In this document: positions 52,876-61,866 of the stretch, piece after piece | How positions within the stretch are numbered: the first letter of the stretch is position 1 | Layout: every line of letters starts with the position of its first letter | Origin: Azotimanducus sp965199815 | GTDB taxonomy: Bacteria; Pseudomonadota; Gammaproteobacteria; Pseudomonadales; Azotimanducaceae | NCBI GenBank assembly: GCA_965199815.1 | Contig: CBDATE010000028.1 | Coordinates: forward strand, 496,001-560,000 | Length of the DNA: 64,000 nt | Direction of reading: 5' to 3' | Translations under genes and position numbers: made by a program | The notes under the pieces: model-generated | Told to the model about the DNA's origin: nothing | Databases searched by the model: none | What the model saw: the letters and a program-made list of their open reading frames with translations, nothing else

Positions 52876-53378
52876 GTGGAGACCCCCTGCCTGTCCGCCT
52901 TGTCCCCTGTTGGCATCTGCGATGCCTGATCCCTGGCAACAGCGAGAATCGCCTGTTTGATACGCGGGTAGCATCCACATCGACAGATGTTGCCGGCCAT
53001 GGCCTGCTCGACTTCCTCGCCACTCGGATTCTGGTTGCGCTCCAGCAAGGCGGCCGCGGACATGATTTGCCCGGGCTGGCAATAGCCGCATTGCGGTACG
53101 CTCATCTCCGCCCAGGCTTTCTGCAGCGCATGTGGGTCATCTGCTGTGCCAAGGCCCTCGATGGTAGTGACCTCTCTGCCCGCCACCGCCGAGATCGGCA
53201 GGATGCAACTGCGCACCGCCTGCCCGTCAAGATGCATGGTGCAGGCACCACAGAGCCCGGCACCGCATCCGTATTTGCTGCCCTTGAGCTTGAAGCTGTC
53301 GCGCACCGCCCAGAGCAGCGGCGTGTCTGGCGAATCCTCGGTCCGGACAGGTTTGCCGTTCAGTTGAAACTTGATCAC
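52872..53378 (-). CDS. Molybdenum hydroxylase [2Fe-2S] subunit, IorA type
   Basis: Small electron-transfer subunit of 168 residues. The plant-type [2Fe-2S] site is YGCGAGLCGACTMHLDG and the second cluster site is QCGYCQPGQIM with ICRCGCYPRIKQAI. It has no export signal, so it is presumably carried out by the Tat signal of the large subunit. It starts at a GTG, 41 bp after the TonB receptor stop, and couples to the large subunit by ATGA overlap. Confidence 0.93.
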   Translation of the reverse strand: MIKFQLNGKPVRTEDSPDTPLLWAVRDSFKLKGSKYGCGAGLCGACTMHLDGQAVRSCILPISAVAGREVTTIEGLGTADDPHALQKAWAEMSVPQCGYCQPGQIMSAAALLERNQNPSGEEVEQAMAGNICRCGCYPRIKQAILAVARDQASQMPTGDKADRQGVST

Positions 53379-53419
53379 CCAGCGTGAACTCCTGTGGTAT
53401 CAGGATGCCAAGCATACAC

Positions 53420-56380
53420 TTAATTTTGCGGTGACCAGGTGAGGCTCAACTTGGCTCTGCGACCCTTGACACCGTGCGTGAAGCCATCGAATCCCTGCTC
53501 GAGATTGGCGTATGGCGCTTCTGTATCGGTGAGATTCAGCAGCGACAGCGCGAGACGAAGCCCGGATACCGGGGTATCCCACTGCACAGCAACATCCCAG
53601 GTGAGATAGTCGTCAATACGCGGCACGCTGGTGCTCGCTACCTCGTCCTTGTAGGAAGCGATATAGCCGAGATGAGTGGAGAGCGCGAGGCTTCGCCACA
53701 GCCAGGTACCGGACAGGCGCATCTTGAATTTGGGGATGGAAGGTGCCAGCGGATGTCCGAAGTTCACACGTCCCGCGGCATCTCGGGCCGGTTCAAGCAC
53801 GAGACCGTCCTGTACGAGTGCATCCGCCTGATACTCGAATACATATGAGGCATCGAGCGATGGCTCGAACTCTCCCGCCGCAAGCGGTATGCGCCCGCCG
53901 AGGTGTATATCGAGTCCTGAAGTCTGTATTCCCGGCCAGTTCACCAGAGGAATCTCGACGCGTGCGATATTGGCACTCGTGCAGGGAGATTCACCGGCAG
54001 CTATCAACATGCTCGCTCTGCCTTGCGGGCAAATGATGGCATCTGCCACAAGTACGCGCGTGTCGGGCGACTCGAAGAGATTGACGAGGGAGTTGTACGG
54101 CGCGGCATTGATGACATCGCGAAAGTTGTATTGCCAGTAGTCAAGTGTGGCTTCGATACCGGCACCGAGAAAGAAAACAGCACCGAGGTTATAGGTAAAG
54201 GCATTTTCCGGCTCGAGATCCGGGCTGCCCAGGCGGTCAACCGGAATATAGGTGCCGGTCTGCCGGACAAATTGCAGGGTCGTGAGCTTGTCCGGGTTCA
54301 GTTCATCCACTGAAGGGGTGCGAAAAGTCGTCTGTGCACTGGCACGCAGCGTGACTGCGGGGTGCGCCCGCCAACTCAGTGACAGCTTGGGGTCCAGGCT
54401 GTTGGCTTCGTCGTATTGCTCGAAGTCGATGGCGAACTGGACATCAATGTGTTCGAGGCCGAGCGCCAACTCGGCAAATATACGGTGCACATTCTGGCGC
54501 TCATCATAGGCATCCCAGGTTGTCGTGAAGGCGTAGGGACCGAACCGGTCGCGCTCGATGCAGCTCGTGTCGAAGCGCACCTGACACGGGTGTACGGCGA
54601 AGTTGCTTTCATCGCTTGGCAGTGCATTGGCGCTGAAACGCCGGTACTGATAGCCGAGCGCGGTGCTCAGCAGGTCGGGAATCCATTCGCGGCCGAGATT
54701 CAGGTCCAGCACAAGCAATTCGGCCTCGCTGTTCAGTACCAGTTCGTTGCTCATCCAGAAGACAAGTTCTTCGCTGTTCGCCAGCGAGGGCTGATAATCA
54801 GGGTTGTCTTGCGTTGCATAAGGCGCACCGTATTGTGCAGAATGGGCAATGGCATTGCCAAAGGGATTGAAATACTCGCAGTTGCCTTGACCCGGTGTAC
54901 GCCCCGTCAGGTCTGCCGGATTCAGGCGCATCTTGGCGGGAGATTCGGGGTCAGCGATAACGCTGATGCCACAGTCAGGCCCGCCATAGCCGCGAAAGGC
55001 GAGGAAGAGCCGTTCGGTGTAGGTGCCAGAGTCTGACATTCTCGCGTCCTGACGAGACCAGGCGAGCCCGAGATCAAGGGAATAAGGCTTGCCTGCCAGC
55101 TCGAACTCGCCGCTCAGGCCACCTGCGAGCCGCAGACTGTCTGATGCCCGCTTCACCGACGAGGCCGGGCCGCCATTGCCGATGGTGCGGCCACGAAAAT
55201 ACCAGGGCATGTCGTCTGTGCATTGCGGGATTTCGGCTGCGTGGATGTCACACATCGCCATGCGTCCGGGATGCGTCGCTGCCACTTCGAGTACATCGGT
55301 CGGCAAGAGGGTGACGAAGGGATAGGAGGGCGATGCGAGCACATGTGGGGATTCGGCTTGCGAATAGAGCAATTCGAGGCTATATCGCAGGTCGGGGCCG
55401 ACATCACCATGCAGCTCGCTGAACACGCGATTGAATTCGGTTTCTTCGATGAGATTGAAGAAGGATTGATAGCGGTAGCGGCAAGTTGTTCCCGAGGCCG
55501 GGATGCCGCCGAATGCCTCGCACTGCGGGTCGAGCAAGACATCCGAGATGTTGCGATTCGCATCGCGAATCAGATAGGCACCCGGGTTGCCGAACGACGA
55601 CCAGCCGCCACGCTGTCCGGGTTGCCAGGAAGCCAGAGTATAGGGACGGTCGCGTTCGGCAAGCGCGTCGTAGGTTTCGTGCTCGAAGGTGGTGGTCAGG
55701 TGTGCGTTGCCAAAGTTTCGCCCCCAGATGAGGCCAAGCTTGCTGTTTCCGGCATCTTCAATGAACTCGTGGGCCGCCGACAGTTCGATACCCTCGAAGT
55801 TGCGACGGGTCACGAACTGCACCACGCCACCAAGCGCATCGGAGCCATAGACGGCGGCAGCACCTTCCTTGAGTACTTCCACGCGCTCGACGGCCGTGAG
55901 CGGGATGACGTTGACATCCACATAGCGTCCGCCGATGAGTCGCGCAGGCAGATAGACCTGTCGGTGTCCGTTGATCAACACCAGAGTGCGTGAGGCACCG
56001 AGGCCGCGCAGGTTGACGTTGGCGACGCTGGCATCCACAGTATTGAGTTGATCGGAATTGAACGCGCTCGAGCGTTCTCCGAGCACACCGTGGCTTGCGG
56101 AAAGCCCTTTGAAGAACTCGGAGAGCGAAGGCGAGCCAGCCGCTTCAAGTTCGTTCCTGTTGACAGATGTGACCGCGAAGGCTGAATCTACGGGAGTGCC
56201 CTTGATGGCCGTGCCGACCACCACAACCTCTTCGATTTCACCGTTCGCCTGTGCTGATTGGGCGCTCACACGCTGCCTCAGGTCGTCGTCTTCCGTCTCT
56301 TCGGCGAAGCCGGGCACCGTCAAGGTCAGCAGGCAAGCCAGCAGGCATTTTGGCAGGCCGAATTTTTGCCAGCTGCACAT
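53420..56380 (-). CDS. TonB-dependent receptor linked to a molybdenum hydroxylase
   Basis: Outer-membrane transporter of 986 residues from the Met at 56380. Signal peptide CLLACLLTLTVPGFAEE, TonB-box-like IEEVVVVGTAIKG, plug with NLRGLGASRTLVLINGHRQ and KEGAAAVYGSDALGGVVQFVT, then the barrel with a C-terminal KLSLTWSPQN. It is the first gene of a three-gene run with the [2Fe-2S] and Mo subunits, 41 bp ahead of the former. This supports uptake of the hydroxylase substrate or of a related compound. Confidence 0.92.
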   Translation of the reverse strand: MCSWQKFGLPKCLLACLLTLTVPGFAEETEDDDLRQRVSAQSAQANGEIEEVVVVGTAIKGTPVDSAFAVTSVNRNELEAAGSPSLSEFFKGLSASHGVLGERSSAFNSDQLNTVDASVANVNLRGLGASRTLVLINGHRQVYLPARLIGGRYVDVNVIPLTAVERVEVLKEGAAAVYGSDALGGVVQFVTRRNFEGIELSAAHEFIEDAGNSKLGLIWGRNFGNAHLTTTFEHETYDALAERDRPYTLASWQPGQRGGWSSFGNPGAYLIRDANRNISDVLLDPQCEAFGGIPASGTTCRYRYQSFFNLIEETEFNRVFSELHGDVGPDLRYSLELLYSQAESPHVLASPSYPFVTLLPTDVLEVAATHPGRMAMCDIHAAEIPQCTDDMPWYFRGRTIGNGGPASSVKRASDSLRLAGGLSGEFELAGKPYSLDLGLAWSRQDARMSDSGTYTERLFLAFRGYGGPDCGISVIADPESPAKMRLNPADLTGRTPGQGNCEYFNPFGNAIAHSAQYGAPYATQDNPDYQPSLANSEELVFWMSNELVLNSEAELLVLDLNLGREWIPDLLSTALGYQYRRFSANALPSDESNFAVHPCQVRFDTSCIERDRFGPYAFTTTWDAYDERQNVHRIFAELALGLEHIDVQFAIDFEQYDEANSLDPKLSLSWRAHPAVTLRASAQTTFRTPSVDELNPDKLTTLQFVRQTGTYIPVDRLGSPDLEPENAFTYNLGAVFFLGAGIEATLDYWQYNFRDVINAAPYNSLVNLFESPDTRVLVADAIICPQGRASMLIAAGESPCTSANIARVEIPLVNWPGIQTSGLDIHLGGRIPLAAGEFEPSLDASYVFEYQADALVQDGLVLEPARDAAGRVNFGHPLAPSIPKFKMRLSGTWLWRSLALSTHLGYIASYKDEVASTSVPRIDDYLTWDVAVQWDTPVSGLRLALSLLNLTDTEAPYANLEQGFDGFTHGVKGRRAKLSLTWSPQN

Positions 56381-56680
56381 TGTCCTGAGTACCTTGCCTG
56401 ATTGCGGTATCAGGTGAGGCCATTTGTGGCGTGGTGTGAATATCATGGGAATCCGTATGAAGTCCTGAAAAAAGAGGGGGGTGAGCGACACGGTGTGCCG
56501 AGCACTTGTGCGCCCGGTTCCGAGGGGGTCATTGTCTATCGGCGCTTCGGCAGAATCAAGAAATCTCGCGGGAGAGCAGCAATCCTTCTCGAATTAGCCC
56601 GAATTGGCCCGAATGGGCCTGAATTGGCCCGAATTAGCCCGAATTGGCCCGAATTAGCCCGAATGGGCCAAAAGAAAAAT
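56381..56680. other. Region between the TonB receptor and the AlbA_2 gene
   Basis: 300 bp with the receptor promoter region on the left and a decamer tandem array on the right (56591-56670). An open frame crosses the array on the plus strand but looks like translated repeat, not a gene. Confidence 0.5.
56591..56670. repeat. Eight-unit decamer tandem array
   Basis: Eight consecutive 10-bp units with consensus GAATTRGCCC. The variants GAATTAGCCC, GAATTGGCCC and GAATGGGCC(C/T/A) are mixed in a regular way, and two longer blocks (AATTGG, AATTAG, AATGGG) recur. The period equals about one DNA helix turn, so all units face one side. It ends 10 bp before the stop codon of the minus-strand AlbA_2 gene and is followed by an A-rich run. 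Confidence 0.95.
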
Positions 56681-58093
56681 CTACAAGGGTTTCCAGCGGG
56701 CACCCCGGCCGCGTCCTGTAGGCTGAGCCAGGCCCTTGGCTCTCAGGACGGCAAGATCTTTTCGTGCCCGTGACTCATCTGCCTGCTGACCCAGCAGCGA
56801 TCGTATTTCCCTCAGAGCAAGGGTGTGCTCGGATTGGCGCAACAGCTTCAGAATCGCCCCTTGCTGTGCCGTCAAATCATCCTTCTCGGGGGTTCCTCTA
56901 TCCATCACACGGTCGGGCACATAGTCGGCGCGTCGGAAGCGCACGGTGACGCTATCGTTGCGTTCCTCGATTTCGGGATGAGGCAAGCCGGAGTCCGTAG
57001 CCAGACTCGCGAGCCTGATCGTACCCCGACCCCATTCTTCGATGATGCCGCGCCGGTAGAAGGTACCCGCGATCAGTGGGTTCCAGGGCTTTGATTCGTG
57101 TGGAATGAACAGATCCTCCGGAGTCAATCCGAAGTGCAGCGGGCCAATGGAAGTCACTTCCAGGCGGTCGTCGTAGATGGCGAGGCCAATGGAACCGCCA
57201 CCCAACGCGTAGTCACGATGGCATAGCGCGTTCGCAAGTGCCTCGCGAGTGGCCAATGGCGGATACAGCGGTTCGTCAATACGCTGCATGCGCCCCGATT
57301 CGAAGCGGCTTGCAATCGGCAGGGTATCTCGCAGAAATCGTTCGGCGTTTGCGAGAAGGTTGAAGGCGTTGCCGTGGAACTGACGGTTATCAAGGAACTC
57401 GGATCGGTCGAGTCCACGAAAGCGCGCTACGCGGAGCAGGCATTGCGGCATATCGCATTGGAGCCGTTCCGCTTGCCCGAAGAGCACGGTAGCTGCCCGA
57501 AATAATACGCCGTCACGCATCAGGCCAAGACCGCGCAGCAACTCCTCCGGTTCCCTGCTGCCGGGCTCGTTCAGGCGTCCGATACGGACTGCTTCCGCAA
57601 TTGTGTTGCGAATCTCGGCAATGTCCAGATCATCGACGCTCCAGCCGCGGGCTGGCTGATTTTCCCAGCGCTGCTCGTTATGCATGCGCTCGAAAAGCAT
57701 GCGGTTGTACTCATCAGCCGACATTTTCCGCGTGGTGTTGCCGACGCGGCGATAGGAGATTCCTCGATACTGATACGGGGGTAATGAACCCGGACGTACG
57801 CAAACTGCAATCACCTGCAGATCACTCGCTACTCGAATCCGCTCAATCTCCGGATAGGTCGGCGGGTCGATTCGTTGAATTTCGGCGCTGACCTTCTCGA
57901 TTGTGTGGTCATTCGCATTCTGGCCTGCCAGGATGCCCTCCGGCGTGACACCGAACAGCACGTGACCGCCACGCTGGTTGAGCATGGCGCACAGTGTCAT
58001 CGCTGCCTCGCGTCGAGCCCCCGTGGTGGCCTTGAACTCCAGTGTTTCGGATTCGCCGGATGCGACAAGCGCCTTGATCTCATTGGGGGTCAT
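56681..58093 (-). CDS. AlbA_2 (Schlafen-type) DNA-binding regulator with winged-helix C-terminus
   Basis: A 470-residue protein. The N-terminal AlbA_2 domain has ESETLEFKATTGARREAAMTLCAMLNQRGGHVLFGV. The central HATPase_c_4-like part has TREALANALCHRDYALGGGSIGLAIYDDRLEVTSIGPL and RGIIEEWGRGTIRL. The C-terminal winged helix has LTAQQGAILKLLRQSEHTLALREIRSLL. Such proteins are usually called RecG-like regulators, function unproven. The decamer array lies just beyond its 3' end. It is the second member of this family in the window. Confidence 0.87.
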   Translation of the reverse strand: MTPNEIKALVASGESETLEFKATTGARREAAMTLCAMLNQRGGHVLFGVTPEGILAGQNANDHTIEKVSAEIQRIDPPTYPEIERIRVASDLQVIAVCVRPGSLPPYQYRGISYRRVGNTTRKMSADEYNRMLFERMHNEQRWENQPARGWSVDDLDIAEIRNTIAEAVRIGRLNEPGSREPEELLRGLGLMRDGVLFRAATVLFGQAERLQCDMPQCLLRVARFRGLDRSEFLDNRQFHGNAFNLLANAERFLRDTLPIASRFESGRMQRIDEPLYPPLATREALANALCHRDYALGGGSIGLAIYDDRLEVTSIGPLHFGLTPEDLFIPHESKPWNPLIAGTFYRRGIIEEWGRGTIRLASLATDSGLPHPEIEERNDSVTVRFRRADYVPDRVMDRGTPEKDDLTAQQGAILKLLRQSEHTLALREIRSLLGQQADESRARKDLAVLRAKGLAQPTGRGRGARWKPL

Positions 58094-58212
58094 TCGCGCG
58101 TCTCCGCAGACAGGTCCGGGAACTCGGTTCTCACTTGAAGTTGTGTCCGAAGCACAGCACTCACAATACCACTACTACCGAGAGACTCACTCCGGCGTAT
58201 ATACCCTCTCCC

Positions 58213-59691
58213 TCATGCCCCATCCTTGGCCGGTGAGCGAACATACTCCTCGTAGCTGGTCAGTGCCCGCTTTCGAGCTTCGTCGTGGGCGACCATCGGC
58301 AAGGGGTAGTCAACGCCCAGACGGATGCCCGCGTTCGCGAGCTCATCCGCTGAGGCTTGCCAGGGCGCGTGGATCAGCTTGTCAGGCAGGCGACCGAGCT
58401 CCGGCAGCCAGGTGCGCAAGTAGCGGCCACGAGCATCGAACTTTTGTGACTGAGTGATGGGATTGAAGATGCGAAAGTAGGGAGCCCCGTCGGCACCGCT
58501 GCCCGCTACCCATTGCCAGCCAAGGCTGTTGTTCACCCAATCGGCATCAACCAGAGTGTCCAGAAACCAGTCGGCACCCAGTCTCCAGTCGATCAGCAAG
58601 TGCTTGATGAGAAACGATGCCGTTACCATGCGTACGCGGTTGTGCATCCAGCCCGTCCTCCAGAGTTCGCGCATACCGGCATCCACCAGCGGATAGCCGG
58701 TCTGCCCACGCTGCCAGCGGCGTAGTCCTTGCGGGTCGTCGCGCCAGGGCATGGCATCGAATTCGCTGCGCATATTCACCGCGCCGATGTCTGGTTGATG
58801 CATGGCCAGATGATGGCCGAATTCTCGCCATCCCAACTGGCGGATGAAGGCTTGCGGGCTAACGCTGCCGCTGTCATGAGCAGCTTTCAGTCTGGCATTG
58901 ATCTGGCGCGGGCCGAGCTCGCCGAAATGCAGGTGCGGCGATAACCTGCTGGTGGATTGGCGATCCGGCAGATTGCGTTCAGCTGCATAGAACTTGACAC
59001 CCGAATCGGCAAATGCATCAAGCTGGCGCGAGGCACCGGCTTCTCCCGGCTGCCAGGCATCACGCAGGCCCGATGCCCAGTCCGGGTCGCGTGGCTGCAA
59101 ATGCCAGTCGTCGAGTGCTTCACTCTGCGGCCAGGATGCCGGAGCTGCGATGGAGCGTGGCGCATCAGTCGGTGGAGTAAAGTCGCGCATGCAGCACTGC
59201 TTCCAGAAGGGGGTGAATACTTGGTAGTACGAGCCGGAAGCAGAGCGAATTTCATGCGGCTCGAACAGTAGTGAAGAATTGAAGTGCTGCACCTCCAATC
59301 CGGCTTGGGCACATTCCTGTTCAATTTTCTGATCGGCGGCCGATTGCTGTGGTTCGTACACCCGATTCCAGCCAATAGCTGCCGCATGCGTCTCTTGTGC
59401 CAGCCGAGCAATCACTTCCCGCGTCCGGCCACGGCGAAGAATCAGGCGGCTTCCTTTCTCACGCAGCGACCGATCAAGCGCCCGCAAACTGCCATGCAGC
59501 CACCAGCGAGAGGCTGCTCCCGGTGGCGCACACTCAGGCGTTTCATCGAATATGTAGATGGGAATAACGGGTACACCCGTATCGGCAGCCCAGCGCAGCG
59601 CCAGGTTGTCGGTCAGCCTCAGGTCACGGCGCAGCCATACCAGCATCGGTCGCCCGCCGGATGGCTCGTGCTCGGGTTCGCTTGATGTCAT
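58213..59691 (-). CDS. phrB: Deoxyribodipyrimidine photolyase
   Basis: Light-driven repair of pyrimidine dimers. N-terminal Rossmann part (LVWLRRDLRLTDNLAL), FAD-binding C-terminal part (STSRLSPHLHFGELGPRQ, FIRQLGWREFGHHLA, RTGWMHNRVRMVTASFLIKHLLIDWRLG, NNSLGWQWVAGSGADGAPYFRIFNP). These match class I CPD photolyases. The Met at 59691 gives 492 residues; upstream Mets at 59739 and 59748 are possible. It suggests exposure to light. Confidence 0.95.
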   Translation of the reverse strand: MTSSEPEHEPSGGRPMLVWLRRDLRLTDNLALRWAADTGVPVIPIYIFDETPECAPPGAASRWWLHGSLRALDRSLREKGSRLILRRGRTREVIARLAQETHAAAIGWNRVYEPQQSAADQKIEQECAQAGLEVQHFNSSLLFEPHEIRSASGSYYQVFTPFWKQCCMRDFTPPTDAPRSIAAPASWPQSEALDDWHLQPRDPDWASGLRDAWQPGEAGASRQLDAFADSGVKFYAAERNLPDRQSTSRLSPHLHFGELGPRQINARLKAAHDSGSVSPQAFIRQLGWREFGHHLAMHQPDIGAVNMRSEFDAMPWRDDPQGLRRWQRGQTGYPLVDAGMRELWRTGWMHNRVRMVTASFLIKHLLIDWRLGADWFLDTLVDADWVNNSLGWQWVAGSGADGAPYFRIFNPITQSQKFDARGRYLRTWLPELGRLPDKLIHAPWQASADELANAGIRLGVDYPLPMVAHDEARKRALTSYEEYVRSPAKDGA

Positions 59692-59939
59692 GTTTGGTCG
59701 GTTACTCGCGTAGCTTCCGGGTTTGTCGGTGTGTCCCATGCTTTGCACAGTTTCGCCTATGTAAGTACAGTCTTCAAATGAATTGATGTTGATGGAACCA
59801 TGCTCTCCGAATCGCTTTGGGTCGAAATCGCCGAAGTAGCTATCTGTTCACCGCGCCGTCCAACCACAGCCTGTCGAGCCGCCATTTACAGGGCAAGACA
59901 TTCGGCGGGCTCCAGTTATGGCGCAATATGTATAAATAA

Positions 59940-59961
59940 CATGTTTATCATGAAAAACATG
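59940..59961. promoter_or_regulatory. Palindrome over the -35 region of the cysD promoter
   Basis: CATGTTT at 59940-59946 and AAACATG at 59955-59961 form perfect 7-base arms around an 8-base centre. The site covers the likely -35 box, as expected for a repressor or activator operator. The regulator is unknown. Confidence 0.4.
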
Positions 59962-59974
59962 GTTCATATATAAT
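59945..59974 (+). promoter_or_regulatory. Putative sigma-70 promoter of cysD-DUF2061-cysNC
   Basis: TATAAT at 59969-59974 with TTATCA at 59945-59950, spacing 18. It lies about 30 bp before the ATG at 60007, in a clearly AT-rich patch within GC-rich DNA. Confidence 0.5.
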
Positions 59975-60006
59975 GCCCGCGTATTGCGACAACACACGCC
60001 TTCCAC

Positions 60007-61530
60007 ATGCCCTTCCAATTCCCTGCCGCTCTCTACGCCAATCGAGCTGATGATCATGGGCGGCCCCTGTGCTGGGATTCTCAGGCAGTGCATACGCAGC
60101 TTGGCAGGAAAGTCTCCGCGCGAACCGTCGAACGCGCGCTCGGTGAACTGCTTCCGAACCCTCAATCGCCGGACGATATCGAGGACGAGCAAGGCCGGAG
60201 CCTGAATCCGCTGGTGCGCGATGCATTGGAAAACGAGGCCAGGCGCAAGCGGCATCCCTCCCTCATCCTTCAGACGCACAAGAACTCCAAGGGGCACCTG
60301 TTCATGGCCAACGACGGGCGCGGAGGGCGCAAGTGGTTCTGGCATCAGGGTACGCCTGATCAGGCAGCCTTGCTTGATTTTCTCGACGCGCTGGCGCGGC
60401 ACTACCAGCGACCTTTGCTGATCTGGCCGAGCGGTGCCCTGACACCTGTTGCCCGGCGCATTCAGGCCGTGTACGGAGGACATCAGGTAACGCTTGCGAG
60501 TGGCGGAGTCGCGCGACTGGCATTGACCGCCTACGGCGATGCGCCCGGACAACCCGCACAGCCCGCACAAACTGATGCGTCGAAACGCTCCTCTGGCAAG
60601 GCACCTGAAGACCCCGAGGCATCAGTGAGCACGGAAATGACGCATCTGGATCGTCTGGAAGCGGAAAGCATGCACATCATTCGCGAGGTGATGGCGGAAG
60701 CCGAGAACCCGGTCATGCTGTATTCGATTGGCAAGGATTCTTCCGTCATGCTGCGCCTCGCCGAGAAGGCTTTCTACCCGAGCAAGCCGCCGTTCCCGCT
60801 CATGCACATAGATACCCGCTGGAAGTTTCGCGCGATGTACGAGTTTCGTGACCAGATCGCACGACAGACCGGAATGGAACTCATCGTGCACATCAATCCC
60901 GATGGGGTCAGGAAGAATGTCAACCCTTTCGATCACGGAAGTGCGCTGCACACCGATGTGATGAAGACGCAAGCCTTGATTCAGGCGCTGGACAAACACG
61001 GATTCGATGCCGCCTTCGGCGGGGCGCGACGCGATGAAGAAAAGAGTCGCGCCAAGGAGCGCGTGTTCTCCTTTCGCAACAACAAACATCGCTGGGACCC
61101 CAAGAACCAGCGACCGGAGCTGTGGAATCTCTATAACGGTCGCAAGGCACCCGGCGAGAGCATGCGCGTATTTCCGCTGTCGAACTGGACGGAACTGGAC
61201 ATCTGGCAATACATCTACCGAGAGCAGATTCCGATTGTGCCCCTGTACTTTGCCGCCGAACGCCCGGTTATCGAACGTGATGGCATGCTCATGCAGGTGG
61301 ACGATGAGCGGCTCAAGCTGTTTCCAGGCGAGAAGATTCACACCAGACGAGTGCGCTTCAGAACCCTCGGCTGTTATCCGCTGACCGGTGCCTTTGAATC
61401 CGATGCCGACACCCTGCCCGGGATCTTGCTGGAACTGCTCGAAGCGCGCACCAGCGAACGCCAGGGGCGCGCCATCGACAAGGACAGCCTCGGGTCCATG
61501 GAGAAGAAAAAACAGGAGGGGTATTTCTGA
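60007..61530 (+). CDS. cysD: Sulfate adenylyltransferase subunit CysD with a ~210-residue N-terminal extension
   Basis: The C-terminal 297 residues, from the Met at 60637 (MTHLDRLEAESMHIIREV), are a complete CysD: YSIGKDSSVMLRLA P-loop, LHTDVMKTQALIQAL, FGGARRDEEKSRAKER, RVFPLSNWTELDIWQYI. With CysN it makes adenylyl sulfate from ATP and sulfate. Upstream the frame stays open for 210 more residues with coding-like base use. These residues are not part of CysD. They have helix-turn-helix-like SARTVERALGEL, GHLFMANDGRGGRKWFWHQGTPDQAALLDFLDAL and a Gln/Pro/Ala-rich linker. The putative promoter lies just upstream of the extension, and the Met at 60637 has only a weak ribosome site. I do not recognise the extension. 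Confidence 0.85.
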   Translation: MPFQFPAALYANRADDHGRPLCWDSQAVHTQLGRKVSARTVERALGELLPNPQSPDDIEDEQGRSLNPLVRDALENEARRKRHPSLILQTHKNSKGHLFMANDGRGGRKWFWHQGTPDQAALLDFLDALARHYQRPLLIWPSGALTPVARRIQAVYGGHQVTLASGGVARLALTAYGDAPGQPAQPAQTDASKRSSGKAPEDPEASVSTEMTHLDRLEAESMHIIREVMAEAENPVMLYSIGKDSSVMLRLAEKAFYPSKPPFPLMHIDTRWKFRAMYEFRDQIARQTGMELIVHINPDGVRKNVNPFDHGSALHTDVMKTQALIQALDKHGFDAAFGGARRDEEKSRAKERVFSFRNNKHRWDPKNQRPELWNLYNGRKAPGESMRVFPLSNWTELDIWQYIYREQIPIVPLYFAAERPVIERDGMLMQVDDERLKLFPGEKIHTRRVRFRTLGCYPLTGAFESDADTLPGILLELLEARTSERQGRAIDKDSLGSMEKKKQEGYF

Positions 61531-61796
61531 TGGAGATGGAAGCCCCGAATTACCGCGAGTCGCGCCTGCGAAGCCTGCTCAAGGCCTGCTCCTGGCGAGT
61601 GCTGGCGACGGCTACCACGGTGTTGATTGCCTACATCATCACCGGCAAGGCGGACGCAGCCCTGGCCATCGGCAGCATCGAGTTCATCGCCAAGTTCATC
61701 ATCTACTACCTGCATGAGCGCGCCTGGCAACTGGTGCCGCGAGGTGCCATCCGACACCTCGCGGGGAATGCCGATGCAGGCTCCGCCGATGCCTGA
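61530..61796 (+). CDS. DUF2061 small membrane protein
   Basis: An 88-residue protein with the DUF2061 pattern: RSLLKACSWRVLATATTVLIAYIITG, then GSIEFIAKFIIYYLHERAW. Two membrane helices are likely. Function unknown; the family is often found in sulfate-assimilation operons. Its ATG overlaps the cysD stop by one base, so translation is coupled. Confidence 0.9.
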   Translation: MEMEAPNYRESRLRSLLKACSWRVLATATTVLIAYIITGKADAALAIGSIEFIAKFIIYYLHERAWQLVPRGAIRHLAGNADAGSADA

Positions 61797-61802
61797 GTCC
61801 GC

Positions 61803-61866
61803 TGCGACGGGGACACACACCGACATGCACACGACGCGACGTGCGACGGGGACACACACCGACATG
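61803..61866 (+). repeat. 25-bp direct repeat spanning two possible cysNC starts
   Basis: TGCGACGGGGACACACACCG followed by ACATG occurs at 61803-61827 and again at 61842-61866, 39 bp apart. Both copies end in an ATG in the cysNC frame (61825 and 61864), so the start codon region is duplicated. Confidence 0.85.

Larger units (their letters stand above)
59692..60006. other. Intergenic region between phrB and the cysD fusion
   Basis: About 315 bp between divergent starts. The right end is unusually AT-rich and holds a promoter and a palindrome (see 59940-59974). Otherwise no gene or repeat is seen. Confidence 0.6.

Noticed and set aside
56591..56670. CRISPR array
   Set aside because: The units are contiguous decamers without spacers and no cas genes are nearby.
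59848..60570. 240-codon minus-strand frame opposite the cysD extension
   Set aside because: Considered as an alternative to the cysD extension, but it crosses the AT-rich promoter patch and shows no domain-like pattern. The plus-strand frame has better codon use.
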